A model generated the notes under the pieces. The model searched no databases. It saw only the letters and a program-made list of their open reading frames with translations, and was not told the DNA's origin. The translations under genes and the position numbers were made by a program. Positions 9,464 through 21,657 of a stretch of 64,000 nt of DNA are shown one piece after another. The stretch is from Myrica gale (Eukaryota > Streptophyta > Magnoliopsida > Fagales > Myricaceae), in contig OZ005608.1 in NCBI GenBank assembly GCA_963930655.1, forward strand, positions 17,633,271-17,697,270, read 5' to 3'. Position 1 is the first letter of the stretch. Each line of letters starts with the position of its first letter.

Positions 9464-12400
9464 TGTCACGCCCCGAACGGCACCCCGCAGGAAACGTGAC
9501 AGCCGCGAGCTATTCTCCGGATAGCTCCAGCGTTCTTAGTTACTTGCTTACGGCGGAAACATATAAGATCACGAGGGATTCGAGCTAAATCGTACATAAT
9601 CAGGGTTCTCATTAAGTTTTCATACAAAACATATATAATATTCAAAATTCAATTAGTGACGGATCTCATCGATCAGGTCACCATAATCAAAATAAGAATA
9701 ACATCCGGGACCTTTTAAGTCAGGTAGTCCTCCTTGGTAGTGTATAAAACACGTAGATCGCCTACAAGCGATTCAAATATTTCTTAGACTTTAAGAAATA
9801 GCACGTAATTATTAAATATATATATATATATATACTTATATCACTGAAATTATTTTAATCCTGTAAAGTATTTTATTTACTCTTCTAATATTATCTAAAC
9901 TCGGTTATTTAACCAATCTTTATTATGATGTATTTAGGTGTCTATTCACGATTAGGGTTAATCAATAATTAATAAATTTGGGATTAAACCTAAGTCTCCC
10001 ATTAGTTAACGAACTACATTAAACCTTATATCAAACTATAAATAACTTAATCACACTTAAATCCTGAATTGGACCTTAACCCTCAATTAATCCCGAGTAC
10101 TAACCCTAACTAGGGTTTCGAATATTTTTATTGCTTGATCATGGTTCTTCAACATTTATTCCAATTAGCCTTATCCCCAAATTTCAATTATCCAATACAA
10201 CAATTCTAAACCGATTATCAAAACTTACTCTTAGGGTTTCATTCCTTTATGACATTCGGCCAACTCTTGTTTTGTGCATCCCTTAATCACAACATTAACT
10301 CCAAGGGTGATCCCATCCTCCATTCAATTAATTTCACAACCTAGGATCTAAGAATCAAAACACAAACATAAGAGATCAAGCACTAACCTATTCGGCCAGC
10401 ACACTCATTTTCCAAATAGTCAAGTTTTCTTTTGTTTCTTTCAACTTGCATGCATCCTTTTCACTTCATAATTATCTACCATACATTAGGCCAATAATCT
10501 AGCATATAACAAGACCAATGACCAGATCCAATTATGCACAAAATAAATCTTGGAACCCTAGGTATACTATATTCGGCCTTACCTCATAATACCCCTTTTA
10601 TACTTAGAAAATTTATACACACATACTTTGCACTCTATAATCCATCTTAGCATGTATTTACTTCACATCCTCATCATTCATGTATGGCATGTTCAGATCT
10701 AACATTCAACACATATATGATCATAGATCTAAAGAGATTTACAACTTACAACTAACATAGGCTTAAATCCAACATCCTTTAACATACATTATTTTCCCCT
10801 TGCATTTTATCACCTATCTTGCATATATCAACTTCATATCTTCATCATTAATATTCACATGACTAGATCTATACTTTAGACACATCAACAGCCCTAGATC
10901 TAAGGAAATATTCAACTTTCATTCAACAAAACATAACCTAGGTTAGATCTAACTTCATCTAATATACATTGTCTATTCCTTGCATTTTTCCAACATTCAA
11001 TCTTAGATCTAAAGCATGTATGTCCAGATCTAACACTTGCACATAACCATGTTCAAAGTCCAACTAAAATGGAACATAAAAACCCAAGATCCAACCACAT
11101 AAGGTTCGGCCAACAATAGAGATGTAAGATCCATATTTACCTTGTTGTTCTTTCTTCTTCCCCTTTGATCCTTTGAAAGCTTCTCCCCCTTTTCACCTAC
11201 TAAGCAACCTAATGCTCTTAGTCATTCAGATCTCACCATATCCAAGCATAACAACTCAAACCCTAAGATCTAAACACGAGAGTTTGACCATCAAGAGGAA
11301 AACAAGATCCGGTTTTTACCTTAGTGCTTCCTTGTTTTCCCTTTTCCCTTGCACAACACCTCTTGACTTCACCTTCTTCTTCTTCCTTTTCCTCCTTCTT
11401 CTCCTACCCGAAATCTCCTTGACAGCAGCTCAATCTCAGCCTTTTGGGGGCCAAGAGTTTCGGTTCTCCCTTGGTTCCTCACCTTTCTCTCCCTTTCTCT
11501 TGGTTTCGGTTTGGCCTTGTGTTTCACTCTTTCTCTCCCTTTCTCTTGGCTTGTGTTGGTCGACCAAAGGGTTTCAATAAGTGAATGAGTGTGTGAGGGT
11601 GATGTTAGGCGTGTAAAGCTTCTCACAAGAGGCAAAAATGAAGTGAATGTAGCCAAGAATTTCGGCCAAGGGTTTTCTTTCCTTTTCCATGTCATTTTTC
11701 AGCTTTTCCAATTTTTGTCTCCCTCTTGTCTCCATTGCCTTTCTAGTATAACACTTTGCACCACAAAAATTCAAACCTCTATGCCATTCACGTGTGTCCT
11801 CCCCCTCCACATAAATCCAACTTCTAGTTTGAAACTTGTTCCACCATTTAGTTAATTTGGTTGAATTCCAACTACCTAGTTTACTCAGTAAAATAAATGA
11901 AGATTAGCAATACTAATCTCATATTATCAACTTGACTTCAAGGCCCATTGGGCAGCCCAATAAATCCTTAATCTAAGGCCCAACATTACCACCTAAAGCC
12001 CAATTCATAAGTCTAAGGGCTTAGGCCCAATGTCCAACTTCCTTAAGGCCCAATAGCACCATTACAAGGCCCATTGCCATGGGCTTCATGGCAACCCAAT
12101 ATCATGCTTTCCCAAGCCCATTTCCATGATTATTTTGGCAGCCCATTAGCATGCCATTATAAGCCCAATATACACCACATGTTATAAGCCTCATGGCAGC
12201 CCAATATCTCACTTCAGGGGCCCATCATCACATGTACTTGGGCAGCCCATATGTCATAACTTCAAGGCCCAAATACATCCAATAACCGGCCATAAATGGG
12301 TAGCCCAATGTCAGCCCATTATTTGAGGTTTCTAAGCCCAACATGCAAGTCTTAATAATCTAAAATCATTCATAAGAAAATCCTTCAAAAATTAAAATCA

Positions 12401-12583
12401 AGAATATTGAAGGAAAATATATAATTAATCTAGCAACATGAAATTGGTTACTATAAAATTTAAAATCCCATCCATAGAATTTAAATCATAACATCACATT
12501 TTAGAAATTCAAAATAATTACACATACATTTTCTTAACATAAAATCATGCCTTGTCCAAGCAAGGTTTCTTCGGGGTCTTACA
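9464..12583 (-). mobile_element. Nested solo LTR, Tekay/Del-like gypsy (inner)
   Basis: It begins TGTCACGCCCCGAACG and ends GGGGTCTTACA, flanked by exact CCCTT duplications (9459-9463, 12584-12588). Its first 15 bases match the start of the LTR at 56990, so it is a relative of that family. It is 3,120 bp without coding regions. A GGCCCA/GCAGCCCA-rich stretch at 11940-12320 repeats short motifs, and there is an AT dinucleotide run near 9816-9834. The sequence on either side of the duplications is continuous outer LTR. Confidence 0.78.
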
Positions 12584-12588
12584 CCCTT
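12584..12588 (+). repeat. Target-site duplication CCCTT (right)
   Basis: Exact partner of 9459-9463, at the right edge of the inner solo LTR. Confidence 0.8.
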
Positions 12589-15156
12589 AACATAAAATTA
12601 CGCCTTAGTGTTCATAAAGGAGCCCATCCACTCTCTATAGTGGGGGTTGCACATCTCCTAAGCTCCCCGTACCGTCACTACCCTTCGGGGAACCCTCGCA
12701 GGCTAGGGAGTTCCTCACTTTCATTTTCCCTCTTATGAATGCAACCACATATCCAAGCATTAAAAGACATATGTAACAATGCAAATTAATTTGATATGAA
12801 TTTGAAAGAAACATAAATAGCATAACATGTTCAAAGAATAATTATTGACAATTGAAACAACCATGATAATAACTAGAGGATTTCAGACTATTAAACAACA
12901 ATGAAGGCCTATTGGGCCTCCTTAGACCACACTAGGCCTTCTCCCAAAGTATTAGTGGATATGGTGTTCTTTTAGGGGTATTGGGCCTAAAATCCATTTA
13001 GGCTCTTACACGGGCTTTATGATTTTAGCCCTTATTCCAACTCAGATTGTGTTCAAATTTGGGCTCTCCCATCATGTTTTCGTGCTCTATACAACCATGT
13101 AATAATTTTCTCATTTTGGACCTTTTTACCCTAACGAATTAGGCAAAATGTCAAATCTGCACTCAGAGACCTCCAGGGGCATTTTTGACCTTTTCCTTCA
13201 TCATTTTGGGCTGAACATTTTTCAGACATCCTAATATTAGATAAGGATACTATCTGGAAAGTTTCATACAAAAATACAACTTGTAGCTTAGGGTCGATTT
13301 GGATAGCGTCTATACTTGACTAAAAAGCCCTAGCTAAGTGTTCATGAATTTGATCAATCATCGCAGTTAGAAATTTTAGAGCTTACAGAGCAAATAACAT
13401 AAGGATTATTCAAGATAATTAAAGGAAAACAATGATCATTTTGCAACATCATCATAGAATATGCACAAGGCATCGTCTTTATGCTTTCATCTTTCCATAA
13501 CCTATTTCTTGAGCTCAAAGCTCCTTTATTTGGCTCCATTTGGCCTCTTCTTGATCAGTGATACTTTCATGCCTCTTGGCCATCATCATACTTATTATTG
13601 CATCACCATTTCATATCACATATGCATAGCATTGTATCATAAAACCATGGAGTGCAACATGCAACATGAAACATCATTTTCATTGACCATCCTGTGGTCT
13701 ATAAGGCCTATCTCCACTGTCATAGCTCATAGAGAAAATCAAGAACTCTTTTGAATAATCAAACCAACTCAGCAAGCAATCTTATACATATGTTATAAGA
13801 AATATTCATCAAGCTTTAACATGTAAGGTGTTTAGATTAAGGTTTTACTTCATGGCACCTATGAACCTTTCTCTTTGCAAAAAACCTTGAAACAAACATA
13901 ACCCTAACATGTTCATCATTGAATCACAGCTCTATGCGCACAAATAAGCATGATCAAGCAACACAAGAGAACATGTTATTCATCCTCAGCAAAACATGAG
14001 AACCTAAACCCTTACCTTGGTGATCTTGGGTAGCTCTTGATATTCTCCTATTAACACAAGATCTATTGGTTAATGAAACTGATCTAAGGCTAAGAAGAAG
14101 TGGAAATGATGATGAGGAAGTAGAGAAGAGAAGGTGCAAGGGAGTGTTCAAGGCCTTGGCCGAACCCCTTTGCCAACTTACCTTGGCATGAAAGTTTTCA
14201 CCTTCCTTCTCTTCTTCTTCTTCTCCTCATTCTATCCTTCTTCTTCTTTCTTTCTCTCCTTCCTTTTCCTCTTGGCAGAATGCTCCCAACACTCACTCCT
14301 CACTCTCAAGCTCAAATGGCCGGTTGTTGGTGTGAGAAATGCATGGCAAGGATTGGCTTTTATAGCCAACCTTGCCATCATTTGTTCAAGGGGTGGCTTG
14401 GGTGGCATAAGGGCTGGAGGAGCCAAATGGCACACTCCCCTTCCCTAGGTGCTGATCAAGGACACTTACACAAGCTAAATTCACTTCATAATCACATCAA
14501 TTGTGATTGCAAGCAAGCATGGCTGTTTGGTCCAATTTTGCATCTCACTATTCATGCAACAAAGACAAAAAATATGGGACAAGAGAAAAGGACAAAGAGA
14601 ACAAGACAAAACCAAGATCTTCTTGTGTGTGTCGTGTGCCCTAGGGAGGAGAGAGAGAGTGGGACCAACATGACATCAAAGTAGACTTAGGTTAGCAAAA
14701 TAATTAGCTAAGTTACAAAGTTAATTAATGCATATGTTAGAAAAAGGAAATAGGTAATTAGTCAAGCAATTAACCGAGATTAGTGATAGAATAATCAAGA
14801 TTGACACTAGGTAAAGATTTTAGATGTAAACAAGAGAACGAAAAGGGAAAGAGATTAAGCATACCGAAATCCATTAGTGCAATTAGAACCGAATGAATCA
14901 TGTGTCAAGAAATCAAACCTAGTATTTAGAAGATGCTAAATATGAGCTATTGATGTATACTTAGGAAAAATATCATGTTTTTAAATCAAGCAATAGGAAT
15001 GCTAAGGTTTAAATACAAGAATGGAAGAATTTTGAATGCATAGAAACCGATAAAATAGAGACGATCACGATCATAATCATTAATAGGCTAAATACGAGAA
15101 ATCAAGGAAATTAAGGAAATTAGAGAAGTCGGGAAATTTAGGGAAGGGGTGTCACA

Positions 15157-15161
15157 GATTA
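15157..15161 (+). repeat. Target-site duplication GATTA (right)
   Basis: Exact partner of 8359-8363, directly outside the CA end of the outer solo LTR. Confidence 0.8.
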
Positions 15162-15455
15162 CCTCGATAGAAAGAAAGGCAACCAGAAGATCAAATATGC
15201 AGTCATCCAAACGAAACCCAAGTTGAACTTTACTCAAGGAAGTTTGGACTGAGATAATACGCTTGGTGATCCATAACAACCCGAGGGAGAGGCAAAACCT
15301 CTGCATGGTATAAAGACGTTTTGTAAAGTGGGCCACAAACCATTAGTGTATTGAAGGCTAAGGATTGAAGATCTGCAACCTCCATATCTGCCTACAGAAG
15401 CGTGGCTGACATTGAGCAACAAGTGTTATGAATGTTAGAATCCTCATGAACTTTT

Positions 15456-15850
15456 TTGTTAGAGAAAGCGTGTTGGAAAGCGACTGTAGAAGATGGGTTA
15501 AAGGAACTTCACCTCTTGGCAAGAGAAGGGAAAACAGAGGCTAAGTACCTCATCGCATTGGTCTATAATAATCAGGGAGGGGATGCAAGAATGGCTGCCA
15601 TAGCCGTCATGACAAAGCTTTGGAGACAATTAAAGGCAGAACAAATGGAAGTCGTATGTTTCGCTAATATAGACTGGGCAACAGCCAGATAGGCGAAAAC
15701 TGAGCCACATCGATACAGGTAAAAGAAAGAGTGGAGTGCCCAAAAGAAGAAGCTTGCTAAATCCCTAAAGAAGAAGGCCAACCAGTATCATTTGAAGATT
15801 GGTGGATTGCTTACAGAAATCACTTATGTGATGTTTGTTATGCGAACAAA
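15456..15850 (+). pseudogene. Possible F-box (At2g35280-like) C-terminal relic
   Basis: A 78-residue open frame holds GLKELHLLAREGKTEAKYL followed by a small-residue loop and MTKLWRQL. This is like the Sel1-type 'G...L..AA..GH.EA.Y' segment in the C-terminal half of plant At2g35280-like F-box proteins. After the stop at 15690, other frames give a cysteine-containing segment (HLCDVCYANKEF at ~15815-15850), as those proteins often end. No F-box was found upstream. Resemblance only; the region may be non-genic. Confidence 0.3.
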
Positions 15851-16690
15851 GAATTTACTTATTTTTATTTATGCTTAGGTTTCAAAAGAGAAGAACTCTA
15901 GTGGAGAATTCCTCCTTGGACCAATATATGATCATTAGTAAATAAATTCAATTCATTAAACATTAGCTTCGATTTACATACACACGTGTATATAGCATCA
16001 ACAAATATTCTCAACCTGATTCATAAATTAATCTGCACGAGACTGAGGGGACTCTGATGATACCAAAACTGAACCAGTCTAGCCCAAATCAATTTAGGAC
16101 GAACAATATGATCAGAAAAAGAGTCCAACAACGATGAACCACATTGCATCAAGCCCACGAGAAAAAAGTCACGATGCACATTATAGTAGTTATAAGCCAA
16201 ACTTATAACGTGTAGCGTTCCCGTGATCCCGATGTTCCCCACAACAAAAGACTAACCGCCCACGATGAGGCGTACGAAGTGAATGTTCTATGAGACACGA
16301 TAGAAATGAAGGATAAAATCTCCTCATTCAAGGGAAACATGAGGATTTAAGGAAAGGGTCATAAAAGCAGAGCACCATGAAGAAGAAAGGTAAGTAATTC
16401 TTGAGAAATACAATAGAAAAGCTATTATACCAAAGTACTGACTTTAACATCGGAGGTGTCATACCCCGGTGTCCAGGTCATCTTTGTTATTTTACCAAAA
16501 GGAATTGTGTGAGGATCGAGACGCATTTACTTCGGGTATCATCCATAAATCAACTGATTCGTCACCTGCTAAATTAATTTAATAGGAGAAAAATTGTTCT
16601 TCCAATATTTAGATTTAGTTCGTGAATAAAATTCCTTCACTAAATTATTATTGTTGAACAATTATCTATACAAGCTTATTATACAAATCA
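15851..16690. other. Unassigned spacer
   Basis: No coding sequence or repeat structure recognised. At 16456 the text TGTCATACCCCGG resembles a gypsy LTR terminus, but no partner end or target duplication was found. Confidence 0.4.
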
Positions 16691-17810
16691 GATCACCTTA
16701 ACTACCATTAATACAATCCTAAAATAATGGAGAAATGATTGAGAGTGATAATATTTTTTTATCCCTTAATTCTCAACTAACTAATGATGATAAGATCAAT
16801 AAACTTCTATCTTCGTATCAAATAAAATACGTCAACTCTTTAAACACTGCTATTTATGTCCTATAAGTATGAAACATTTGCAATGTTTATCCATAGTCAA
16901 AATTTCCGTTAAACTTGACAAAATTCAGCATTAAATTGATCGAAATGCCATCAAATACAATTTTCATAAAATAAATAAATATTGGATAAATAAATTAAAT
17001 ATATATATATATATATATATTATTGAAATAGAGTTTCAATAGTTTTATTTGAAAAATATTACCTTTTTTAATATCATTTTTTTTTATTTTTAATGAATTT
17101 TTTTAATATTTTTAGTAATTTTATTTTAGAGGGTTATTTTGGTCATTTTAATGCTGAATTTCATCAATTATAACGGAAATTTTGACTGTGGACGAACATT
17201 ACAAATGTTTAATACTTATAGGACATAAATCGCAGTTTTAAAACTTAGGGAGACTAAAATGCAATTAACGCAAATTTATGGGGCGAACAATGACTTTTCC
17301 CAAAAAATTTTACTGATCTAAACAAAAAAGGGATATTATGTTCTCCATCATTTGAAGCATGAAAATGAATATATAGAAGCGTACTCTGTAACCTCTATTT
17401 TCGAATCGGTCTATCCTGAAGTTCAATTCTTGAACGCAAACAATTAAGAAGTTATAGTTACATCTTCAAAATAAATATGAACATAACAGATTTCTAACAA
17501 TTGCAGAATAAAATGTTAGTTCCAACTGTCCAAATGGAAGTCCTTGCAAGGAGTTTAACAAAGATTGCTGGGTGAGTTAAGAAGAAATGATGAGGAAAGC
17601 ACGAGATGATCAGAGAAAAAAGGAAGAGTATTCAAATTCTCAAAATGTTCTTAGGTGAGAAAATGACTGGAAAAAAAGAGAGAAAATTTATCTATTCTAC
17701 TCACTTTTTCAAAAAGTTGGAAAAAATACGCAAGGCAGAATGTGCCAAGAAAAAAAGAATACTGAAAAAATGGTTTGTTGTTGTTATACTTAAAGGAAAG
17801 CATAGTAATT
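16691..17810 (-). other. Diverged copy of the ankyrin-gene intron
   Basis: Outside the MITE, this tracks 29800-30430 closely: shared blocks include TTAACTACCATTAA, TGTTCTCCATC/AGTTCTCCATC, GTCCAAATGGAAGTCCTTG (17530 and 30150) and GAGTTTAACAAAGATT (17550 and 30174). The second region is intron 2 of the ankyrin-PGG gene. Exons next to it were not found, so it is a broken duplicate of the locus. Confidence 0.7.
16745..17305. mobile_element. Foldback MITE with ~105-bp inverted arms
   Basis: 16842-16945 pairs in inverted orientation with ~17150-17250; shared core TTTATGTCCTATAAGTAT, then TCAAAATTTCCGTTA and AAATTCAGCATTAAA. The centre is AT-rich with an AT dinucleotide run near 17000-17022. The paralogous intron at 29830-29870 lacks the element and keeps only ~35 bases at the site. 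Outer ends are eroded, so the borders are approximate and no duplication is claimed. Confidence 0.65.
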
Positions 17811-19118
17811 AGTGACATGATTATTTACTGGTCAGGTTGTTGAAAGAGAAATCTAAATATAATTAGTTTGTATTATATGCACTAATAATTTGAAAAGAGA
17901 TGGATACATTAATAAGTAGACTTTGCACTATTTAATGTTGTTAATTTCTACTCATGTAAAGCTTGGGACAATATGAGTCATACAATGAAGTTCATATATT
18001 GTGTATATCTCTCTCTAAATTGAACTTGCGTAAGAAATTGAAGAGGATCTTGATTGCTTGAACGTTAATACTCTTTGGAGCTTTTCCACCATGTTGACAA
18101 AGGGTTGTACATGGGCTGCCCAAACCCACATGAAACCGACCCTATATGGTGGGTCCATATGCAAGCCCGGGTGGGTACAAGCCCAAAATAATGGAGCCCA
18201 ACTCTATTCGGTCGGACCTCGAGCTAATAGGCCCAAACTGTTGGTTTGGCGTGAGACCGACCCGCCCATCCGTAATGAACCCGCATCAAGTTCTCCAATA
18301 CGCTGTGATTTGGACGTTGGCAAAAACACCCTAAGCTGCACTTTGACTTAGCCTCCTTCGCACTCACAGACTTCGACTCCTTCAACCTTCGCACTGCCTC
18401 CTGCGCCCGAATGCACCCAGCCTCCCGTCCCCTTGGCAACTTTGTTGGGCTGTAACTGAGTCCTTCCATATCCAACAAACAATGGAGATAGCAGTGATGA
18501 ATGGAAACAGATAGTTGGGAACAATATAGTAGGCGAAGCTTGATACAAGGACTATAAGGAAGAACTGCAGTCTCGTCAAGCCGCCCTTGGGCCTAACCTC
18601 AACATCGTGCAAGTTACAAAAACAAGATTGACAGGGAGAAAATGAAACTAGCCGAATACTCAAGAGGGAGAAGGAAAGTGGGAGAGAAGTCGGGACTTGA
18701 GCCACCACATGGGCCCAAACCGATTCAGCCCAACCAAGCCCATACAGCCTGAGCCAAGCCCAATGGATGCCGGCCTCGATCGGTCTCAATCTTTATTTCA
18801 GGAGGTTTCGGTAAGGTGGAAGGGTGGGCTGAAGCTACAAACCATATGGGCTAGAAACAATATGGGTGCTAATACATCCAACTCATATTCTGTATGGCCT
18901 CAGATACAGACCACATGGAGGCATGGACTGTGGGCTTAGGCTAACATGGAGAATCACGGGCGGGGCTAATGTAGACCCGCTATGGACTTCCATATATTCC
19001 TTCGAGGTTGACGAGGGTCACGCGGTATCATTGGTTGTTGGGACGTTCCAGATGATCTATTAAAAATTTCTAATATAGTACAACAAAAATAAAAATAGAA
19101 ACACATTTCCTTTCAGAC
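17811..19118. other. Unclassified moderately GC-rich repeat-like region
   Basis: Rich in GGCCCA and GCCCAA strings (18100-18960). Several frames of 60-135 codons are open but have no recognisable domain and overlap on opposite strands. Probably noncoding retroelement sequence; no ends found. Confidence 0.35.
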
Positions 19119-19133
19119 AAGCATATCGAAAAT

Positions 19134-19329
19134 TACCCCAAGGGTTTGGTGTGGTGGTAAGGCTTCGGTTTGGGTTCTAACATGTCTCAAGTTCGAGCCC
19201 CAACACCCCTATTATCGTCCTTGACTTACCCGCTCCCTGGGTTGTGGGGCCGGTCCAGGGGGCCGGGGTTTGTACTTCAGGGTTGGGCCAAAATAGTCCG
19301 ACTTTGGGGGATATCCTCATCATAAAAAA
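19134..19329 (+). mobile_element. tRNA-derived SINE
   Basis: The head has a box A-like GTGTGGTGGTAAGG (~19148) and a box B-like AAGTTCGAGCC (~19189), the internal pol III promoter. A unique body rich in GGGGCCGG follows, then a short A-run at 19323-19329. It is flanked by exact 15-bp direct repeats, 19119-19133 and 19330-19344, as expected for LINE-driven insertion. About 196 bp long. SINEs encode no protein and depend on LINE reverse transcriptase. Confidence 0.88.
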
Positions 19330-19370
19330 AAGCATATCGAAAATATTTAAATTTGAGAACTTCAAATTAA

Positions 19371-19752
19371 GGAAAAATATATTTTCACTTACGAATTATT
19401 ATAAATTTTATATTTTACACCCTAAACTATCACGTTTCAAACATCGCATCCATAAACTATCAAACCATAACATATTGAACCTCAGTCTATATTTTTGGTC
19501 AACTTAGCCATAAATTGATTTTTTTAAAACAAAATGATGATTTATACCCCGAATCTGCTATTTTATTTTCTTAAGAGTATAATAAACATTTTGTATTAAA
19601 AAAAATAACCTACTCAATTTGATATAAAAATAGAGAGAAGGTGCAATGTGTTAGGAATGAGTTGTGAGTGAAATATCTCAAACTATAGTAGTACTTTAGG
19701 GTGCAAATTACAAAACACGTAATAATTCGTGGGTGAGAAATGTATTTTCTCC
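19371..19752. mobile_element. MULE-type MITE
   Basis: Left arm GGAAAAATATATTTTCACTT and the reverse complement of the right arm GGAGAAAATACATTTCTCAC continue into ACGAATTATTA on both sides. The next blocks also pair (TTACACCCTAAA and its counterpart near 19700). Flanks 19362-19370 and 19753-19761 match at 8 of 9 bases around AAATTAA, which fits the 9-bp duplications of Mutator-like elements. Confidence 0.6.
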
Positions 19753-19839
19753 TAAAATTAATTTTGTTGGTCATGTAATCCAAATTTAAAAAATCAAAGA
19801 CCGTAGCTGAACGTCTAACATGATCTATTAAAGATAATG

Positions 19840-20475
19840 CACTACAAAAAAAATGACTTTTAGTGACAAAATTTTTTGTCACTAAAAGTCAAACTTTCGT
19901 CACTATAAGTATTAATGACGAAAAAAATTTCGTCACCAGGTTCGTCAGTGTAAGAGCGTCACAAAATGTATTTCGTGACGAAACCCGAATTTCGTCACGA
20001 AAAGTTTTTGGTGACGTATTTTTTTCGTCACTAAAAATAGCGATCGTACTTGGCTTAGTGATGGATCGATTAAACTAGCGATTGATCGGTATAAACGGTC
20101 GATCAGTGAATTTGTGATGGATCGGTGATACGATCGATCGGTGAAATATTGGCGATTGATCAGCCATTTTTACCGATGGATTTGTAAGAAATAAACGATC
20201 GATCGCTATAGTAATGACGATCAATTGTAATTTATTAGTGATCGATCGTCTTAACAAAAGCCGATCGGTCGGTGATGAAAGCGATTGATCACTGACTACG
20301 TCACTGATCAATTGGTATAATTGTGACGATCGATCGATGACTTTACTGATCGATCAGCATTACATATTTTTAATATTGACGATAGATCGATGACTTTACG
20401 ATCGATCGACATTACATATTTTTAATATTGACGATATATTAATAGCTGGACGTTTAACTACCGATCGAATGGTTG
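19840..20475. repeat. Left terminal and subterminal repeats of the CACTA element
   Basis: 19855-20035 has several GTGACGAAA/TTTCGTCAC motifs, many as small palindromes. 20040-20475 switches to GATCGATCG, GATTGATCG and GATGGATCG variants spaced 20-40 bp. In En/Spm such subterminal repeats bind the accessory protein TNPA; the same role is inferred here. Confidence 0.8.
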
Positions 20476-20657
20476 AAACATAATTTGGATTTTTTAAAAA
20501 CAATAATAATAAAAAATTTATATAACAGATAATAGTATAATAAAAATACAATATTCATATTAATGCACATTAATGGTAAGAAATAGTAATCTGCAATTAA
20601 ATCGAAAATAACATCGTAAAAATACATAATCACAAAACTATTACAACATAGATGCAT

Positions 20658-21650
20658 CTACCTTTTCGAACGTCCAAACTGGCTGAATAGTCGCTTTGAC
20701 ATGTCGGTCATTTTCTTCTCCGTTATAGATGACATTTTCTTCTCTAGCTCCTTCGATATTTCTGCCCGTAGGCGCTCTTGCTCCTTTTGCATGCGCTCTT
20801 GTTCCTTTTGCATGCGCTCATCGTGCTCCACTCGCATTTGCTCTTACTCCATTTTCATGCGCTCCTCCTGCTCCAACCGGATGAGCTCTTGCTCCACCCG
20901 CTGCTCCTCACGGTGGTCCCTTAGCGTGGCCTCGATCTCAGCTTGTTTCTTCGCAAATTCTTGCAAGTATTTTTCTCTAGCAGCTCTCATCGCTTCTATC
21001 TCATCCCATGTCTTTGCTAGCTGGTGCTGTAGATCAGAAGGTTGTCTAGTCAAAGTTGATGAACGTGGAGGCTTAACCGCGCGTCCTAATCCCCGAACAT
21101 ATCCCGACTTCTTGCCCAATGTCTCGGAATATATTTCAATTTCGGTGTAAGTCTTTCCTTCTAAAGTACCAGAAATATTAAAGTAGATAAATATACATAA
21201 ATTACATAAAGTAGATTAAAATGAAAGCGACTTACATAAAGTTATTGACGAAAAATATCAATAAAGTCTAAAATTTAGTTCTTAACTAACCATGCAAGCT
21301 CGTGTGCGCTGGAAGGAACACGAACCAGCAGCGTGGTTCACAGTCAACTTTGATCTATTCTTCTTATTTTGCTCGCTTCGTTTCTGCGATATTTTAAGAA
21401 ATTAAATATGAAATCAATTTAGGCAACGGGTTTCTTTAATCACGTACCAAAAATGCTTCGCTGGTGAACAAATCGCATAACTCCTTCCACTGTTCTTCCG
21501 TGGTATCAGGGTGCGGCTTCAGCAACGCAGCCTCTTTACTCGAGAACTTCTTGAAATACGCATGCATCCGGTTGCGGTGTGTTCGACGTGCCGTCATCAT
21601 AGTCTCGACCCCCGTCCTCACGTCCTCCTAACAGTTGTAGTCAAGGTCGA
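20658..21650 (-). pseudogene. CACTA second protein (PF03004, Transposase_24-like), multi-exon
   Basis: From right to left: an exon (21650-21436) with YFKKFSSKEAALLKPHPD and WKELCDLFTSEAFL, the 'KK..T.EEA...P.....W..LCD.F' signature of this family; an intron starting GTACGTGAT; an exon at ~21395-21300 (KRSEQNKKN, then SKLTVNHAAGS); another intron; and a last exon (21135-20658) with KKSGYVRGLG, a long Glu/Arg/Gln coiled coil with tandem heptads, and SKRLFSQFGRS before the stop. An in-frame TAA at ~20847 cuts the coiled coil. Such proteins often accompany TNP2 and may bind subterminal DNA. Confidence 0.65.
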
Positions 21651-21657
21651 AGTGGTC

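Larger units (their letters stand above)
8364..15156 (-). mobile_element. Solo LTR of a Tekay/Del-like gypsy element (outer), split by a nested solo LTR
   Basis: It begins TGTCACATCCC and ends GGGGTGTCACA, imperfect inverted ends typical of chromovirus LTRs. It is flanked by the exact 5-bp duplication GATTA (8359-8363 and 15157-15161). Without the nested 3.1-kb insertion it is ~3.67 kb and has no primer site, polypurine tract or coding sequence, so it is one long LTR left by LTR-LTR recombination. The GACTCAGTAAGG motif near 9216 also occurs in the minus-oriented gypsy LTR near 57360, giving minus orientation. Pyrimidine-rich stretches here produce long but meaningless open frames. Confidence 0.75.

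Noticed and set aside
11173..11855. Several frames of 78-135 codons on both strands
   Set aside because: They lie inside the inner solo LTR, overlap each other on opposite strands and reflect a pyrimidine-rich stretch.
14134..14684. Plus-strand frames of 104 and 134 codons
   Set aside because: Inside the outer solo LTR, CT-rich, no domain and no start context.
16456..16690. TGTCATACCCCGG as a gypsy LTR terminus
   Set aside because: No matching opposite end, primer site or target duplication within reach.
18382..18789. 135-codon minus frame with hydrophobic stretch
   Set aside because: No family recognised and overlapped by equally long frames on the other strand; composition explains it.
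20701..21150. 149-codon Ser/Cys/Arg-rich plus frame
   Set aside because: Antisense of the coiled-coil exon of the CACTA PF03004 gene.
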